From positions 62,001 through 126,000 of the forward strand of contig NZ_JAKOIW010000001.1 in the NCBI RefSeq assembly GCF_022206305.1: 64,000 nucleotides of DNA. The letters run 5' to 3'. Positions within the stretch are counted from its first letter, which is position 1. Each line of letters begins with the position of its first letter. Both the position numbers and the translations under genes were made by a program. Below, piece by piece: positions 50,966-59,327 of the stretch. The DNA is from Gordonia sp. 'Campus'. Its GTDB lineage: Bacteria; Actinomycetota; Actinomycetes; Mycobacteriales; Mycobacteriaceae. The notes beneath the pieces are model-generated. The model did not search any database and was not told the DNA's origin. It saw only the letters and a list, made by a program, of their open reading frames with translations.

Positions 50966-52591
50966 GTGACCGCGTTCAGTCCTGCTGGGTCCATCCCTGC
51001 TGGGTCCATCCCGTTTGGGTCCACACCCACTGCCTCCACCGTGCCAGGGCCCGCCCATCTCACCCCGGTCCCTGAACGCCGCACGGCCACCCTCGTGATG
51101 GCCTGCCTCGGGGTCTTCGTCGCCTACCTGCCGATCACGAGCGTCGCCGTGGGGCTGCCCGCCATCGGCACGGCGTTCGGCGCGACCACCGCCCAGTTGT
51201 CCTGGGTGCAAGACGCATTCGTCCTGCCGATGGCGGCGTTCATCCTCACCGCGGGGGTCTTCGGTGACGTCCACGGCCGGCGCAAGGTCTACCTCGTCGG
51301 TCTCTGCCTGACCGCGCTGGGTGCCCTGGTCGCGCTGACCGCGCAGTCGATCGCGATGGTCTGGCTCGGGCAGGCGCTGGCCGGTACGGGGGCCGCGGCA
51401 CTGTTGCCGACGACGCTCGCCCTCATCAGTCACGCCGTCCCCGACTTCCGCGAACGCGGCAAGTTCATCGGCCTCTGGGCGTCGTCGCTGATGTTGTCGC
51501 TGACGGTGGGACCCTTGGTCGCCGGACCGGTCGCCGAGGCCATCGGGTGGCGCTGGATCTATGTGCTGCCCATCCCGGTTGCGGTGATCGCGCTCGTCAT
51601 CGCCTTCATCACCCTGCCCGAATCCCGGGCACCACAGGCACGCCGCCTGGACTGGCCCGGACAGATTTCCGCCGCGATCGCGGTGACCGCCCTGGTGTTC
51701 GGCGTCATCGAGGCCGGGGTCTACGGATTCGTCGACGCTCGCGTCATCGTCGCATCGCTGGTCGCCGTGATCGCCGGCGTCACGTTCGTCGTGGTCGAAA
51801 GGCGTTCGGACAGCCCCATGCTCGACCTCCGCCTGTTCGGCAGCCGCGCCTTCACCGCCACCACATTGGTAGCGATGATCACCTTCCTCGCCCTCATCGG
51901 CTTCATCTTCGTGCTGAGCATGTACCTGGGCATGGTCCAGCAACTCGGCACCGTCGAAGCCGGATGGCGGCTGGCCCTGATGAACGCCGCGTCGATGCTG
52001 GTCGGCGCGCTCGCGGGCAAGATGATGCACCGCATTCCGGCGCGCCTGCTGATCGGCGGCGGCCTGATCATGGTGTCGCTCGCCCTCTTCGCGCTGCTCA
52101 CCGTCGACGCCGACACCTCGTTCGTCGCGCTGTGCTGGCGCCTCGTGGTCCTCGGCCTGGGCATGGGCCTCGTGATGGCACCGATGACGGCGACCGCCGT
52201 GTCCGCGGTGCCCTACCACCTCGCGGGCATGGCCGCCGCAGGCAACAACGCCTTCCGCCAGGTCGGCGGCGCACTGGGCCCGGCCCTGCTCGGCGCACTG
52301 CTCACCGCAGGTGCGGTGAACTCCCTGCCGGACGCCCTCGCCGATGCCGGTGTGGGCGAGGCGGTACGCGACCGCGTGGTCGGTGCGGTCGACGGAGAGG
52401 GACTCGGTGCGGTGTCCGGCCTCGACCTGGGTGCGGACACACCCGCCGTGATGCACGCCGTCGGCACCGCGTTCCTCGACGGGATGCACCTGTGCCTGGT
52501 GTTCTCCGGGGTCCTCACCGCCGGCGCCGCGGTCCTCGCGCTGGTGATGCTGCGCCCCGCCCGATCCGTCGAAGAGTCGCAGACGGTGTGA
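50966..52591 (+). CDS. MFS drug/metabolite exporter, DHA2 (14-helix) type
   Basis: A 541-residue transporter with about 14 helices. Motifs are GVFGDVHGRRKVYLVG (motif A), QALAGTGAAALLPTTLALI (motif C region) and LVVLGLGMGLVMAPMTATA. The GTG start follows a weak GAAAGCGAGAG site; an upstream ATG at 50909 is possible. The first residues contain 15-bp DNA repeats coding AGSIP units. It may export an amino acid or toxic compound under the divergent Lrp-type regulator. Confidence 0.9.
   Translation: MTAFSPAGSIPAGSIPFGSTPTASTVPGPAHLTPVPERRTATLVMACLGVFVAYLPITSVAVGLPAIGTAFGATTAQLSWVQDAFVLPMAAFILTAGVFGDVHGRRKVYLVGLCLTALGALVALTAQSIAMVWLGQALAGTGAAALLPTTLALISHAVPDFRERGKFIGLWASSLMLSLTVGPLVAGPVAEAIGWRWIYVLPIPVAVIALVIAFITLPESRAPQARRLDWPGQISAAIAVTALVFGVIEAGVYGFVDARVIVASLVAVIAGVTFVVVERRSDSPMLDLRLFGSRAFTATTLVAMITFLALIGFIFVLSMYLGMVQQLGTVEAGWRLALMNAASMLVGALAGKMMHRIPARLLIGGGLIMVSLALFALLTVDADTSFVALCWRLVVLGLGMGLVMAPMTATAVSAVPYHLAGMAAAGNNAFRQVGGALGPALLGALLTAGAVNSLPDALADAGVGEAVRDRVVGAVDGEGLGAVSGLDLGADTPAVMHAVGTAFLDGMHLCLVFSGVLTAGAAVLALVMLRPARSVEESQTV
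50982..51026. repeat. 15-bp tandem repeat at the MFS N-terminus
   Basis: CTGCTGGGTCCATCC occurs twice exactly (50982, 50997) and once degenerate (51012). It encodes AGSIP-type pentapeptides before the first helix. Confidence 0.85.
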
Positions 52592-52600
52592 TTCCGCGGC

Positions 52601-53386
52601 TCAGCGCCGTCGGGTGAGCAGCAGCCGCGCGCCGGCGTCGAGCAGGAACCCGAGGATGCCGATGACCACGATCACAGCGGCCACCTGGTCGTAGGCGAGC
52701 TGGTCGCGTGCGTTGAGGATCTGGTAGCCGAGACCTGAACGCACACCCAGCATCTCGGCGGGTACGAGTACCACCCAGGCGATACCCAGGGCCACCCGGA
52801 TCCCGGTCTGGACGTTGCCGCGGATCGCCGGCACCACCACCGTCGTCAGGACCTCGATGCGGGTGGCGTGGAACGATCTCGCGACTTCGAGGTAGCCGCT
52901 GTCGATCGCCTTCACTCCGGCCGCGGTGTTGATGACGATCGGCCAGATCGCCGCGATCGCGATCAGGAAGATGACCGGCTCGTTGCCGATCCCGAAGACC
53001 ATCACCGCGATCGGGGCCCAGGACAGCGGCGAGATCATCCGCAGGAAGGCGACGATGGGGTTGGCCGCCCGGTCGGCGGTGATGCTCAGCCCGATCAGCA
53101 GCCCCAGCGGGAGACCGAGCACGACCGCGATCAGGAGCCCGATCACCAGGCGCCACAGGCTCAGGCCGATGTCGGGCAACAACACACCCCGATCGAGCAG
53201 TTGCACCATCGCCGGGAACACCTGCTGCGGCGCGAACTGTCGCGCAAGCGAATCCGCGGAGGGGATGACGGTGGTGCTGAGCCACCAGAGCGCGATGAGC
53301 GTGGCGATCGCGATCGCCGGGGGCACGAGCGTCGACCCCGGTCGTCGACGGGGCGTGAGCGACTCGTCCTTGGTCAGCAGCGTCAT
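52601..53386 (-). CDS. ABC permease, nitrate/sulfonate/taurine type
   Basis: A 261-residue permease with six helices. The EAA loop is VARSFHATRIEVLTTVVVPAI, and PLSWAPIAVMVFGIGNEPVIFL the preceding block typical of SsuC/TauC/NrtB proteins. Its start overlaps the binding-protein stop (ATGA). It is the last gene of a five-gene leftward operon (DUF4242, flavoenzyme, ATPase, binding protein, permease) and converges on the MFS gene with 9 bp between. Confidence 0.92.
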   Translation of the reverse strand: MTLLTKDESLTPRRRPGSTLVPPAIAIATLIALWWLSTTVIPSADSLARQFAPQQVFPAMVQLLDRGVLLPDIGLSLWRLVIGLLIAVVLGLPLGLLIGLSITADRAANPIVAFLRMISPLSWAPIAVMVFGIGNEPVIFLIAIAAIWPIVINTAAGVKAIDSGYLEVARSFHATRIEVLTTVVVPAIRGNVQTGIRVALGIAWVVLVPAEMLGVRSGLGYQILNARDQLAYDQVAAVIVVIGILGFLLDAGARLLLTRRR

Positions 53387-54546
53387 GAGGTCACCTGCTC
53401 AGTTCTCGTGAGGTCGGCGGGCAGGCCGAGAGCCACGGCACCACCGCGGGATTCGATGGCGGTGCGGATGAAACGGTCGTCGACGAGATCGGCGTGCACG
53501 GTCGCCGGGTCGATCCGATCGAGGAATCGACGGTCGCCGTCGACGATCGTGTTGTCCATCTCGGCGACCAGCCGCTCGGTGAAGCTCGCGAACGGGAACG
53601 GCTCGAAACCGAGCCGCTGCGGTTGCCAGTCGGGGTGGGCGACGACGAAGTCGGCCGGATCGTACGTCAGAGCTTTGGCGATGGCCGGTGTCGGTTGCGG
53701 CAGATAGCCTCCGGACAACTCGGCCGCGGCCCGTCGACGATCGAGGTCGAGGTGGTGTTGCGCTGCCACCACGGAGTCGGCGAGTGACTGGACCGCCGCG
53801 GGGCGTTCGTCGATGGCGGACTGGTGGACGAGCAGCGCACAGCACGCGTGCTGACGCCAGACGTCTCCCAGGAACGTGTGTATCCGACCGATCCCGCGCA
53901 CCTGCGCCATGGCGTTGAACGGATCGGCGACGACGTAACCGCCGATCGACCCGTTGGCGAGGGCCGGAACCATGTCCGACGGGCTCATGACGACGAGTTC
54001 GACGGTCCGGTCACCGCGAGAGGCGCCGGACCGGATAACCGGACGCAGACCGTGCTGCCGCAGCAGCCTCTGCAGGATGATGTTGTGGATCGACCACCAG
54101 GCCGGGATCGCTATCTGGGAGCCTGCCAGCTGCCCGAGCTCGACGATGTCGGGGGCCACGGTCAGCGCCGATCCGTTGGTGTGGTTCCAGCCCAGTACCT
54201 GCACCGGACTGTTCATCGAATACCGCAACGCGACAGCCATCGGCATCAGCAGATGAACGACATCGACCTTGCGCGTCACGAAGGCCTCGGCCAGCGAGGA
54301 CCAGCTGCGGAACAGCACCGGTTTGGTCGCACTGACGGCCGCCGGATCGTAGAGTCTCGCCGAGTGGGCGATGAGCAACGGTGATGCGTCGGTGATCGGC
54401 AGGTAGCCGAGGCGCAGCGCGTCGGTGGCGCCCGGCGGGTCGGCCGTCGCGGCGCGGCCCAGCCCGACGACGCCGCCGATCCCGCCCGCGACCGTGAGAC
54501 CGCCGAGCCCGGTCAGGAGTGCACGACGCGAGATGGAGGGGTTCAC
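53383..54546 (-). CDS. ABC transporter binding protein, Tat-exported, NrtA/SsuA-like
   Basis: A 387-residue substrate-binding protein. The N-terminus SISRRALLTGLGGLTVAGG is a twin-arginine signal. The mature protein has LRLGYLPITDASPLLIAH, WSSLAEAFVTRKVDVVHLLM and GYVVADPFNAMAQVRGIG, as in nitrate, bicarbonate and sulfonate-binding proteins. Tat export implies folding, perhaps with a cofactor or metal, before secretion. The GTG start overlaps the ATPase stop. The ligand is probably an organosulfur or nitrogen oxyanion compound; sequence alone cannot decide. Confidence 0.9.
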   Translation of the reverse strand: MNPSISRRALLTGLGGLTVAGGIGGVVGLGRAATADPPGATDALRLGYLPITDASPLLIAHSARLYDPAAVSATKPVLFRSWSSLAEAFVTRKVDVVHLLMPMAVALRYSMNSPVQVLGWNHTNGSALTVAPDIVELGQLAGSQIAIPAWWSIHNIILQRLLRQHGLRPVIRSGASRGDRTVELVVMSPSDMVPALANGSIGGYVVADPFNAMAQVRGIGRIHTFLGDVWRQHACCALLVHQSAIDERPAAVQSLADSVVAAQHHLDLDRRRAAAELSGGYLPQPTPAIAKALTYDPADFVVAHPDWQPQRLGFEPFPFASFTERLVAEMDNTIVDGDRRFLDRIDPATVHADLVDDRFIRTAIESRGGAVALGLPADLTRTEQVTS

Positions 54547-55292
54547 ACCTTCTGCCCCACCTGCCGGCCGAAGTTCGCGAGGATGTCGGAGCGGCGCACC
54601 GGGTCCGACCGATCGACGACGGAGCCGGTGGAGTCGGGAGTGAGCGACCATTGCGCACCGATCCGGCCGGTCTCGGACAGCAGGACGACGCGGTCGGCGA
54701 GCCTGATCGCCTCGTCGACGTCGTGGGTCACGAGGACGACGGTGATGGCCAACTCGGCGGTGAGCTCGGCCAACCAGGTCTGCAGTTCGCCGCGGACCGC
54801 GGGGTCGAGCGCGCTGAACGGCTCGTCGAGCAGTAGCAGCCGGGGTCGGATCGCGGCGGCCCGGATGATCGCCACCCGTTGCGCCTGACCGCCGGACAGC
54901 TCATCGGGATAGCGGTCGGCGAGACCGGCGAGCCCGAACCGGTCGAGCAGACCCTGCGCATAGGCACGGTCGAAGGCGGCGCGGTGCGCGGCGAAGCGTC
55001 GACCGAACCCGATGTTCTCACCGACGGTCAGCCACGGCATCAGCAACGGTCGCTGGAACACGACGCCGGTGTGCGGTCGTCCGGCGTCGGTGTCGTCGGA
55101 CCAGTCGAGGGTTCCGGCGGTGAGGGTCTCGAGCCCGGCCAGGACCCGCAGCAACGTCGTCTTCCCACTTCCGCTCCGTCCGAGAATCGCCACGAACTCG
55201 GCCTCGTCGACCGTGAAGTCGATGTCGGAGAGGACGGTGTGACCGCGGAACGACTTGCGGCCGCCCGTTATTCGAACTGCGCGAGTTCCCAC
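54543..55292 (-). CDS. ABC transporter ATPase, SsuB/NrtD type
   Basis: A 249-residue ATPase. Walker A is GRSGSGKTT near 38-46, the signature DELSGGQAQRV, Walker B LLLLDEPFSALD, and the His switch VLVTHDVDEAIRLAD. The only plausible start in frame before the conserved region is GTG at 55292, with GGAAGGA about 9 bases upstream, which overlaps the flavoenzyme gene by 25 bp. It energises the permease and Tat-exported binding protein. Confidence 0.9.
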   Translation of the reverse strand: MGTRAVRITGGRKSFRGHTVLSDIDFTVDEAEFVAILGRSGSGKTTLLRVLAGLETLTAGTLDWSDDTDAGRPHTGVVFQRPLLMPWLTVGENIGFGRRFAAHRAAFDRAYAQGLLDRFGLAGLADRYPDELSGGQAQRVAIIRAAAIRPRLLLLDEPFSALDPAVRGELQTWLAELTAELAITVVLVTHDVDEAIRLADRVVLLSETGRIGAQWSLTPDSTGSVVDRSDPVRRSDILANFGRQVGQKV

Positions 55293-56344
55293 CGCAGCTG
55301 TCCTTCCGAAGGTGATTGGATGGGGATGAAGGCGGTCTCCCGAAAACGGCGATTGGTGTCGCTCCCGGTGGCGTAGCCGGCACCGCCGCGAACTGTGGCC
55401 TCGAGCCGGGAGGACGCCGCCGCGGTCTGGGCCGCATCGAGTCGCAGGCGGATCAGCTCGGCGGGTGACGGTGCCGACGGATCGACCGCATAGTCCCCCA
55501 GGCGCTGCCGGATGTCGACGAAATCGGCTGTCCGGTGGTCGAACTCGGCGCGGAAGACCTCGTTGACACCGGTCAACGAGCCGGCGGCCCCGTCCAGCGC
55601 CGAACCGATGGCGCCGCTGCAGAACGAGCACTGGAGCAGCAGGAACACCGGGCGGATGCGACGCACGAACGACGTGAGGTCGTCGGAGATCACATTCTCC
55701 TCACCGACCACCACATCGTGGAGCGCGAGGGAGGTCGACGCCGTCGACCCGAGTCCGATCAGCTCCGGTGCGGTTCGGATCTCGACACCGGGAGCGTTCG
55801 CGTCGACGACGACCACGAGTGTGGTGTCCCCGGTGCGCACCGGCAGGACGATGAGCGATTCGTCGTAGACGTTGGAAGCCCACCGGATCGGGCCGTTGAT
55901 CACCAGTCCGTCCGGACCGACGTGGCCCGTGATGGGTACCTCGCCCAGTCCGGCGACCTGTTTGAGGCCGGCCGCCATGGCGGTGACCCCGATCCGGTCG
56001 CCGGACACGAGCGACCGAAGATGCTGTTGCCGAAGCCGTTCCGGCGCGCGGGCCACGTACTCGATCACCATCCGCTGAGCCCAGAGTGAGAAGCCGACCG
56101 ACAGGCTCGCCGCCGACACACGCTCGATGACCTCGACCATGGAGGCCACCGACGCGGAGTGATCATCGTGCGCCCCGACTCCCCTGTCGAGTAGGCCGGC
56201 ACGACCGGCCGCGGCGATGTCCACCCGGGTGTCGGTCCGGCCCGCATCGAGATCGCGCGCCCGGTCGGCCACTGACGACACGACGTCGCCGACGGTGTCC
56301 ACGCCGGTCACCTCGGATTTGCCGGCGGTGAGGGTCGGTCCCAT
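55268..56344 (-). CDS. Acyl-CoA-dehydrogenase-like flavoenzyme (SfnB/DszC-like)
   Basis: A 358-residue member of the acyl-CoA dehydrogenase superfamily. VTAMAAGLKQVAGLGEVPI takes the place of the usual TEP-x-GSD FAD motif, WASNVYDESLIVLPV and SLALHDVVV follow. The catalytic Glu of true dehydrogenases is not evident at the C-terminus (RGGAGYATGSDTNRRFRE). Such proteins in sulfur-scavenging operons act as flavin monooxygenases or related oxidoreductases. Its place between a DUF4242 gene and an SsuABC-type importer supports desulfurisation of an imported compound. That role is inferred. Confidence 0.82.
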   Translation of the reverse strand: MGPTLTAGKSEVTGVDTVGDVVSSVADRARDLDAGRTDTRVDIAAAGRAGLLDRGVGAHDDHSASVASMVEVIERVSAASLSVGFSLWAQRMVIEYVARAPERLRQQHLRSLVSGDRIGVTAMAAGLKQVAGLGEVPITGHVGPDGLVINGPIRWASNVYDESLIVLPVRTGDTTLVVVVDANAPGVEIRTAPELIGLGSTASTSLALHDVVVGEENVISDDLTSFVRRIRPVFLLLQCSFCSGAIGSALDGAAGSLTGVNEVFRAEFDHRTADFVDIRQRLGDYAVDPSAPSPAELIRLRLDAAQTAAASSRLEATVRGGAGYATGSDTNRRFRETAFIPIQSPSEGQLRWELAQFE

Positions 56345-56347
56345 GTG

Positions 56348-56875
56348 TCAGCCCTGGAGTCGGTGCAGACGGTCGACCGGGGTCGATACGACGTCGCGAG
56401 CATGGCGGACAGCTGCCTCGTCCGGGGCGTCGTAGAAGCACAGGCACTTGTCGGTGTCCTCGCGGACATAGGTCCGCAGGAAGCTGACCTCGGGGACGTC
56501 GGCGTACTTCGGCGAATTGGCCTTCTTCCGCGCGAGGTAGGTGTCCATGTCGATCGCCTCCGGGATGTCCCATTCGACGAGGTAGCCGGCGGTCGGGCGT
56601 GCCTTCTTGAGTTCGGCGAGATCGGCGCCGACGAGTCGGACCTCGTCGGGCCCGGCGGCGACGAGACCACTGAACTCGTCGACGTCGCTGATCGAGGCGG
56701 CCCGGCATCCGTCGAACTCCGCGATGACGAACAGGCGGCCGGCGCCCTCGGTGACCTGGGTCTCGATGAGTTCGCCACCGGCGGTGCGCAGGTGGGCGTC
56801 GAGACCCTTGATCAATTGTTCGACGCTGCCCGCATCACCGTCGGCAGGTTCGAGTTCGTAGAGGAAGAGCGCCAT
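56348..56875 (-). CDS. DUF4242 family protein
   Basis: A 175-residue protein with two ferredoxin-like alpha-beta halves. The C-terminal one (YLVEWDIPEAIDMDTY; SFLRTYVREDTDKCLCFYDA) matches DUF4242, small proteins proposed to bind nickel. The N-terminal half (RLFVIAEFDG) looks like a related domain. ATG chosen by AAAGG about 7 bases upstream. It is the first gene of the sulfur-importer operon, 3 bp before the flavoenzyme start region. Function unknown; a monooxygenase helper or metal chaperone is possible. Confidence 0.82.
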   Translation of the reverse strand: MALFLYELEPADGDAGSVEQLIKGLDAHLRTAGGELIETQVTEGAGRLFVIAEFDGCRAASISDVDEFSGLVAAGPDEVRLVGADLAELKKARPTAGYLVEWDIPEAIDMDTYLARKKANSPKYADVPEVSFLRTYVREDTDKCLCFYDAPDEAAVRHARDVVSTPVDRLHRLQG

Positions 56876-57154
56876 GATCGGCCTTTCGTCGGTGAGGGGG
56901 TTGCCCGATGTGGAGTCGCGACGCCGCTCGCCGGAAGAACCGGTTGCGCAACGAGACACGACGAAGATCGCAGCATCGACGCTGCGAGAGTTCGGGTTTC
57001 AGAATCCGTGCGAGATGAGAATCAACAGGCGGCACCGGCGACACGAAGCAGATCGACGTGTACGCGGCGGGTGAGGAACCTGTGGATCACGTCCTCGACC
57101 CTGGCATAGACAGACTGGTCTGTCTATAGCCGCCAGTGGTTTACCCTCGTATCT
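56876..57154. promoter_or_regulatory. Divergent promoter region with several dyads
   Basis: This 279-bp gap lies between the DUF4242 operon and the TetR gene. Besides the TetR operator it holds GGTTGCGCAACG (56942-56953) and CGCAGCATCGACGCTGCG (56970-56987, 6-bp arms). I see no gene here. The inner dyads may be operators for the leftward sulfur operon. Confidence 0.5.
57106..57127. promoter_or_regulatory. TetR-type operator, 22-bp inverted repeat
   Basis: ATAGACAGAC and GTCTGTCTAT are perfect 10-base arms around TG. It lies 27 bp before the TetR start, which indicates autoregulation and probably control of the divergent operon. Confidence 0.88.
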
Positions 57155-57817
57155 GTGACCCACGTCAATGAGACCGTCGCAACCGAGCCCAGCGCGGCCG
57201 ACACCGCGTCCCCGGCGCAGCGGTTGCTCGCTGCGGCGACCGAACTCTTTGCCGCACAGGGAATCAGGTCTGTCGGGATCGACCTGATACTGCGGTCCTC
57301 GGGAGTCGCGAAGGCCAGCCTCTATAGCGCTTACGGCTCCAAGGACGGGCTGGTCATCGCCTACCTCGACCATTTGGATCAGGCTGATCGCAATCGATGG
57401 TCGGACGGCACCAAGACCCTCGGCGGTCCCCGCGAGCGCATTCTCGCCTTCTTCGACCTCGCCATCGCCGGCGCGCCGGCGCGCAACTTCCGCGGCTGCC
57501 AGTACGCCAATGCCGCCACCGAGTTCCCGGACACGCAACTGCCGCCGGTCACCGCTCATCGCGACTGGGTGCTGACCACCCTCACCGACAACCTCCGACA
57601 ACTCGGCGCCGCCGACCCGGACTCCGAGGCGCGACAGATCCAGATCGTCTACGACGGCGCACTCGCGGGTTCGAAGATGGAACGGTCCACCGCTCCGATC
57701 GCCACGGCACGACGACTGGCCGAGGTCCTGCTCGATGTGTCACCCGGCGCGGCGTCCCCCGACCATCGACGCGACATAGCGCGCGGGGACGTCGAACCAC
57801 ACCTCCCGGGCCGGTAA
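57155..57817 (+). CDS. TetR-family transcriptional regulator
   Basis: A 220-residue regulator. The N-terminal helix-turn-helix (RLLAAATELFAAQGIRSVGI, then SGVAKASLYSAYGSKDGLV, about 23-65) is complete. RGCQYANAATEFPDTQLP in the ligand domain is typical of the YxaF/LmrA-like TetR group. GTG start without a visible ribosome site, so possibly leaderless. A 22-bp operator precedes it. The last 26 codons overlap the convergent gene at 57740-58222. Confidence 0.9.
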   Translation: MTHVNETVATEPSAADTASPAQRLLAAATELFAAQGIRSVGIDLILRSSGVAKASLYSAYGSKDGLVIAYLDHLDQADRNRWSDGTKTLGGPRERILAFFDLAIAGAPARNFRGCQYANAATEFPDTQLPPVTAHRDWVLTTLTDNLRQLGAADPDSEARQIQIVYDGALAGSKMERSTAPIATARRLAEVLLDVSPGAASPDHRRDIARGDVEPHLPGR

Positions 57818-58222
57818 CCGGCCCAGCACCGCCGGCGACAGGTCGGTCGCGTAGGTCAGACTCAGTGTCCCGGAGAAATCGGGGTGCACGCGATCGAGCG
57901 ACGGGATCTCCACGACCAGCCCGTCGACTCCCAGTACTGCGCGGGCCATCGTTCCCGCCGGGGCCGTCCACTCATGGTCGATCGCCCGTCCGGCCCTGCC
58001 GGGCACACTCGACACGGTTCCCAGGATGCGCGTCGGCGTCAGGGCGAGCGCACCGGTGAACGGCCGGACACTCTCCCGCGCCGACCGTCCGGGCACCCGG
58101 CCGCTGAAACGCAGTGCCACCGGGACGAATTCGGCGATGTGGTGCGCATGTTCGGCAACCACCGCATCGCGCAATTCATCGGGAAGTCTGCCGATGCCGA
58201 GCATCCGGCGGAGGGAGGCCAC
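57740..58222 (-). CDS. Conserved hypothetical protein
   Basis: A 160-residue protein of unknown function. LPDELRDAVVAEHAHHIAEFVPVALRFSG near the start and LTPTRILGTV in the middle look like a conserved beta-rich fold. I recognise no catalytic residues. It converges on and overlaps the TetR gene by 78 bp, so one of the two C-termini may be longer than needed. It lies 76 bp after the IclR gene in the same direction and may be its partner. Confidence 0.6.
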   Translation of the reverse strand: MASLRRMLGIGRLPDELRDAVVAEHAHHIAEFVPVALRFSGRVPGRSARESVRPFTGALALTPTRILGTVSSVPGRAGRAIDHEWTAPAGTMARAVLGVDGLVVEIPSLDRVHPDFSGTLSLTYATDLSPAVLGRLPAREVWFDVPARYVASMVGGRRAG

Positions 58223-58298
58223 GCAGTCACCCTAGGCCGTTGCGGGCGAATTCTCCGGGCCTTCGTGGGATGGCCGATCGACATCCCCGGCCAGGCAT

Positions 58299-59216
58299 CT
58301 ATTCGACGATCGGGGGCGGATCGCCGCCGAGCCGCTCGGTGACCACGCCCGCAGCGGCCCTCACCAGTTCGCCGAGCTCGATCACCGCGTGACCAGACAG
58401 TGCTCTGCGGGCGTCGACGACCGCGAGGATCACCGCGGGTGTTCCACCGGGGCCGAAGGCGACCGCGTTCACCGAGATCGGTTGATACTCGCCTTCCGGA
58501 TCGATCTCTCCGACAACGACATCGGAGGGAAGCTGGCGCTGCGCCTCCCGCAGGGCGGTGACCGCGCGTCGGCCGGCCACCCCCGCACCGCGCAACCCCG
58601 CGACCGTCGCCGACAACGACTGCTCGCTCTGGTCGGCGCATTCCACGGCGTACCCACGCGTTCGGATCACCTCGAGCATCGGGCGATACACCTCGCGGAG
58701 AACGCCGTGATCGACTCTGACATGGTCCGCGCCGAGGAGCAGCCACTCGTCGAGCCGATCGGGCGGGTACCAGGCGGCCAGGCCGGCGCCCAGCGGTGGC
58801 GCGATCTCCAGGGTGTCCCCCAGACGCAGACCGAGCGTGCCGCGGCGACCGCTCACGGGTTGCACGATCTCACCGATGGCCAGGTCTGCCCCCGAGGGTA
58901 CGAAAGCTATTGCGGCCATGCCGGTTTCGTCAGCCAGATCGCGCATCAGCGGGCGGGCGATCTCGACCGGCGCCATCGCCCGGGACGCAGCCTCACCGAT
59001 GGGCACCACCGTCGGCCCCAGCCGGAAGCCCTTGGTCACGGGATCCCGTAGCAACCAACCCGCTTCGGTCAGCGCGATGACCATCGGATAGCACGTGGGC
59101 TTCGAGACTCCCAGGTGGCGCGCGATGTCAGCCAGGCTACGGGCGGTCGTCGGCTGATCGGTCAACAGCTGCATGAGCATCACGATGCGTTCGGTCTGCG
59201 GGGAGGATCTCGCCAT
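58299..59216 (-). CDS. IclR-family transcriptional regulator
   Basis: A 305-residue regulator with an N-terminal winged helix (TARSLADIARHLGVSKPTCY, about 24-43) and an IclR effector domain (ETGMAAIAFVPSG; LGLRLGDTLEIAPPLGAGLAA; YQPISVNAVAFG). It is divergent from the ThDP enzyme-SDR-ligase operon, with an 8-bp-arm inverted repeat in the 111-bp gap. It therefore very likely controls that operon in response to its aromatic or acidic substrate. Confidence 0.9.
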   Translation of the reverse strand: MARSSPQTERIVMLMQLLTDQPTTARSLADIARHLGVSKPTCYPMVIALTEAGWLLRDPVTKGFRLGPTVVPIGEAASRAMAPVEIARPLMRDLADETGMAAIAFVPSGADLAIGEIVQPVSGRRGTLGLRLGDTLEIAPPLGAGLAAWYPPDRLDEWLLLGADHVRVDHGVLREVYRPMLEVIRTRGYAVECADQSEQSLSATVAGLRGAGVAGRRAVTALREAQRQLPSDVVVGEIDPEGEYQPISVNAVAFGPGGTPAVILAVVDARRALSGHAVIELGELVRAAAGVVTERLGGDPPPIVE

Positions 59217-59250
59217 CTCGCCATCCTGCCAGCAACCGGGGCGTTCGCAT

Positions 59251-59272
59251 AGTGCGACTCTGGCGTCGCACT
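59251..59272. promoter_or_regulatory. IclR operator candidate, 22-bp inverted repeat
   Basis: AGTGCGAC and GTCGCACT are perfect arms around the 6-base spacer TCTGGC. It is midway between the IclR and ThDP-enzyme starts. Confidence 0.8.
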
Positions 59273-59327
59273 GTGATCGTCGTTACCCTCATCCCCACAC
59301 CCGGACAGCTCTCGAAAGGTCCCCACA

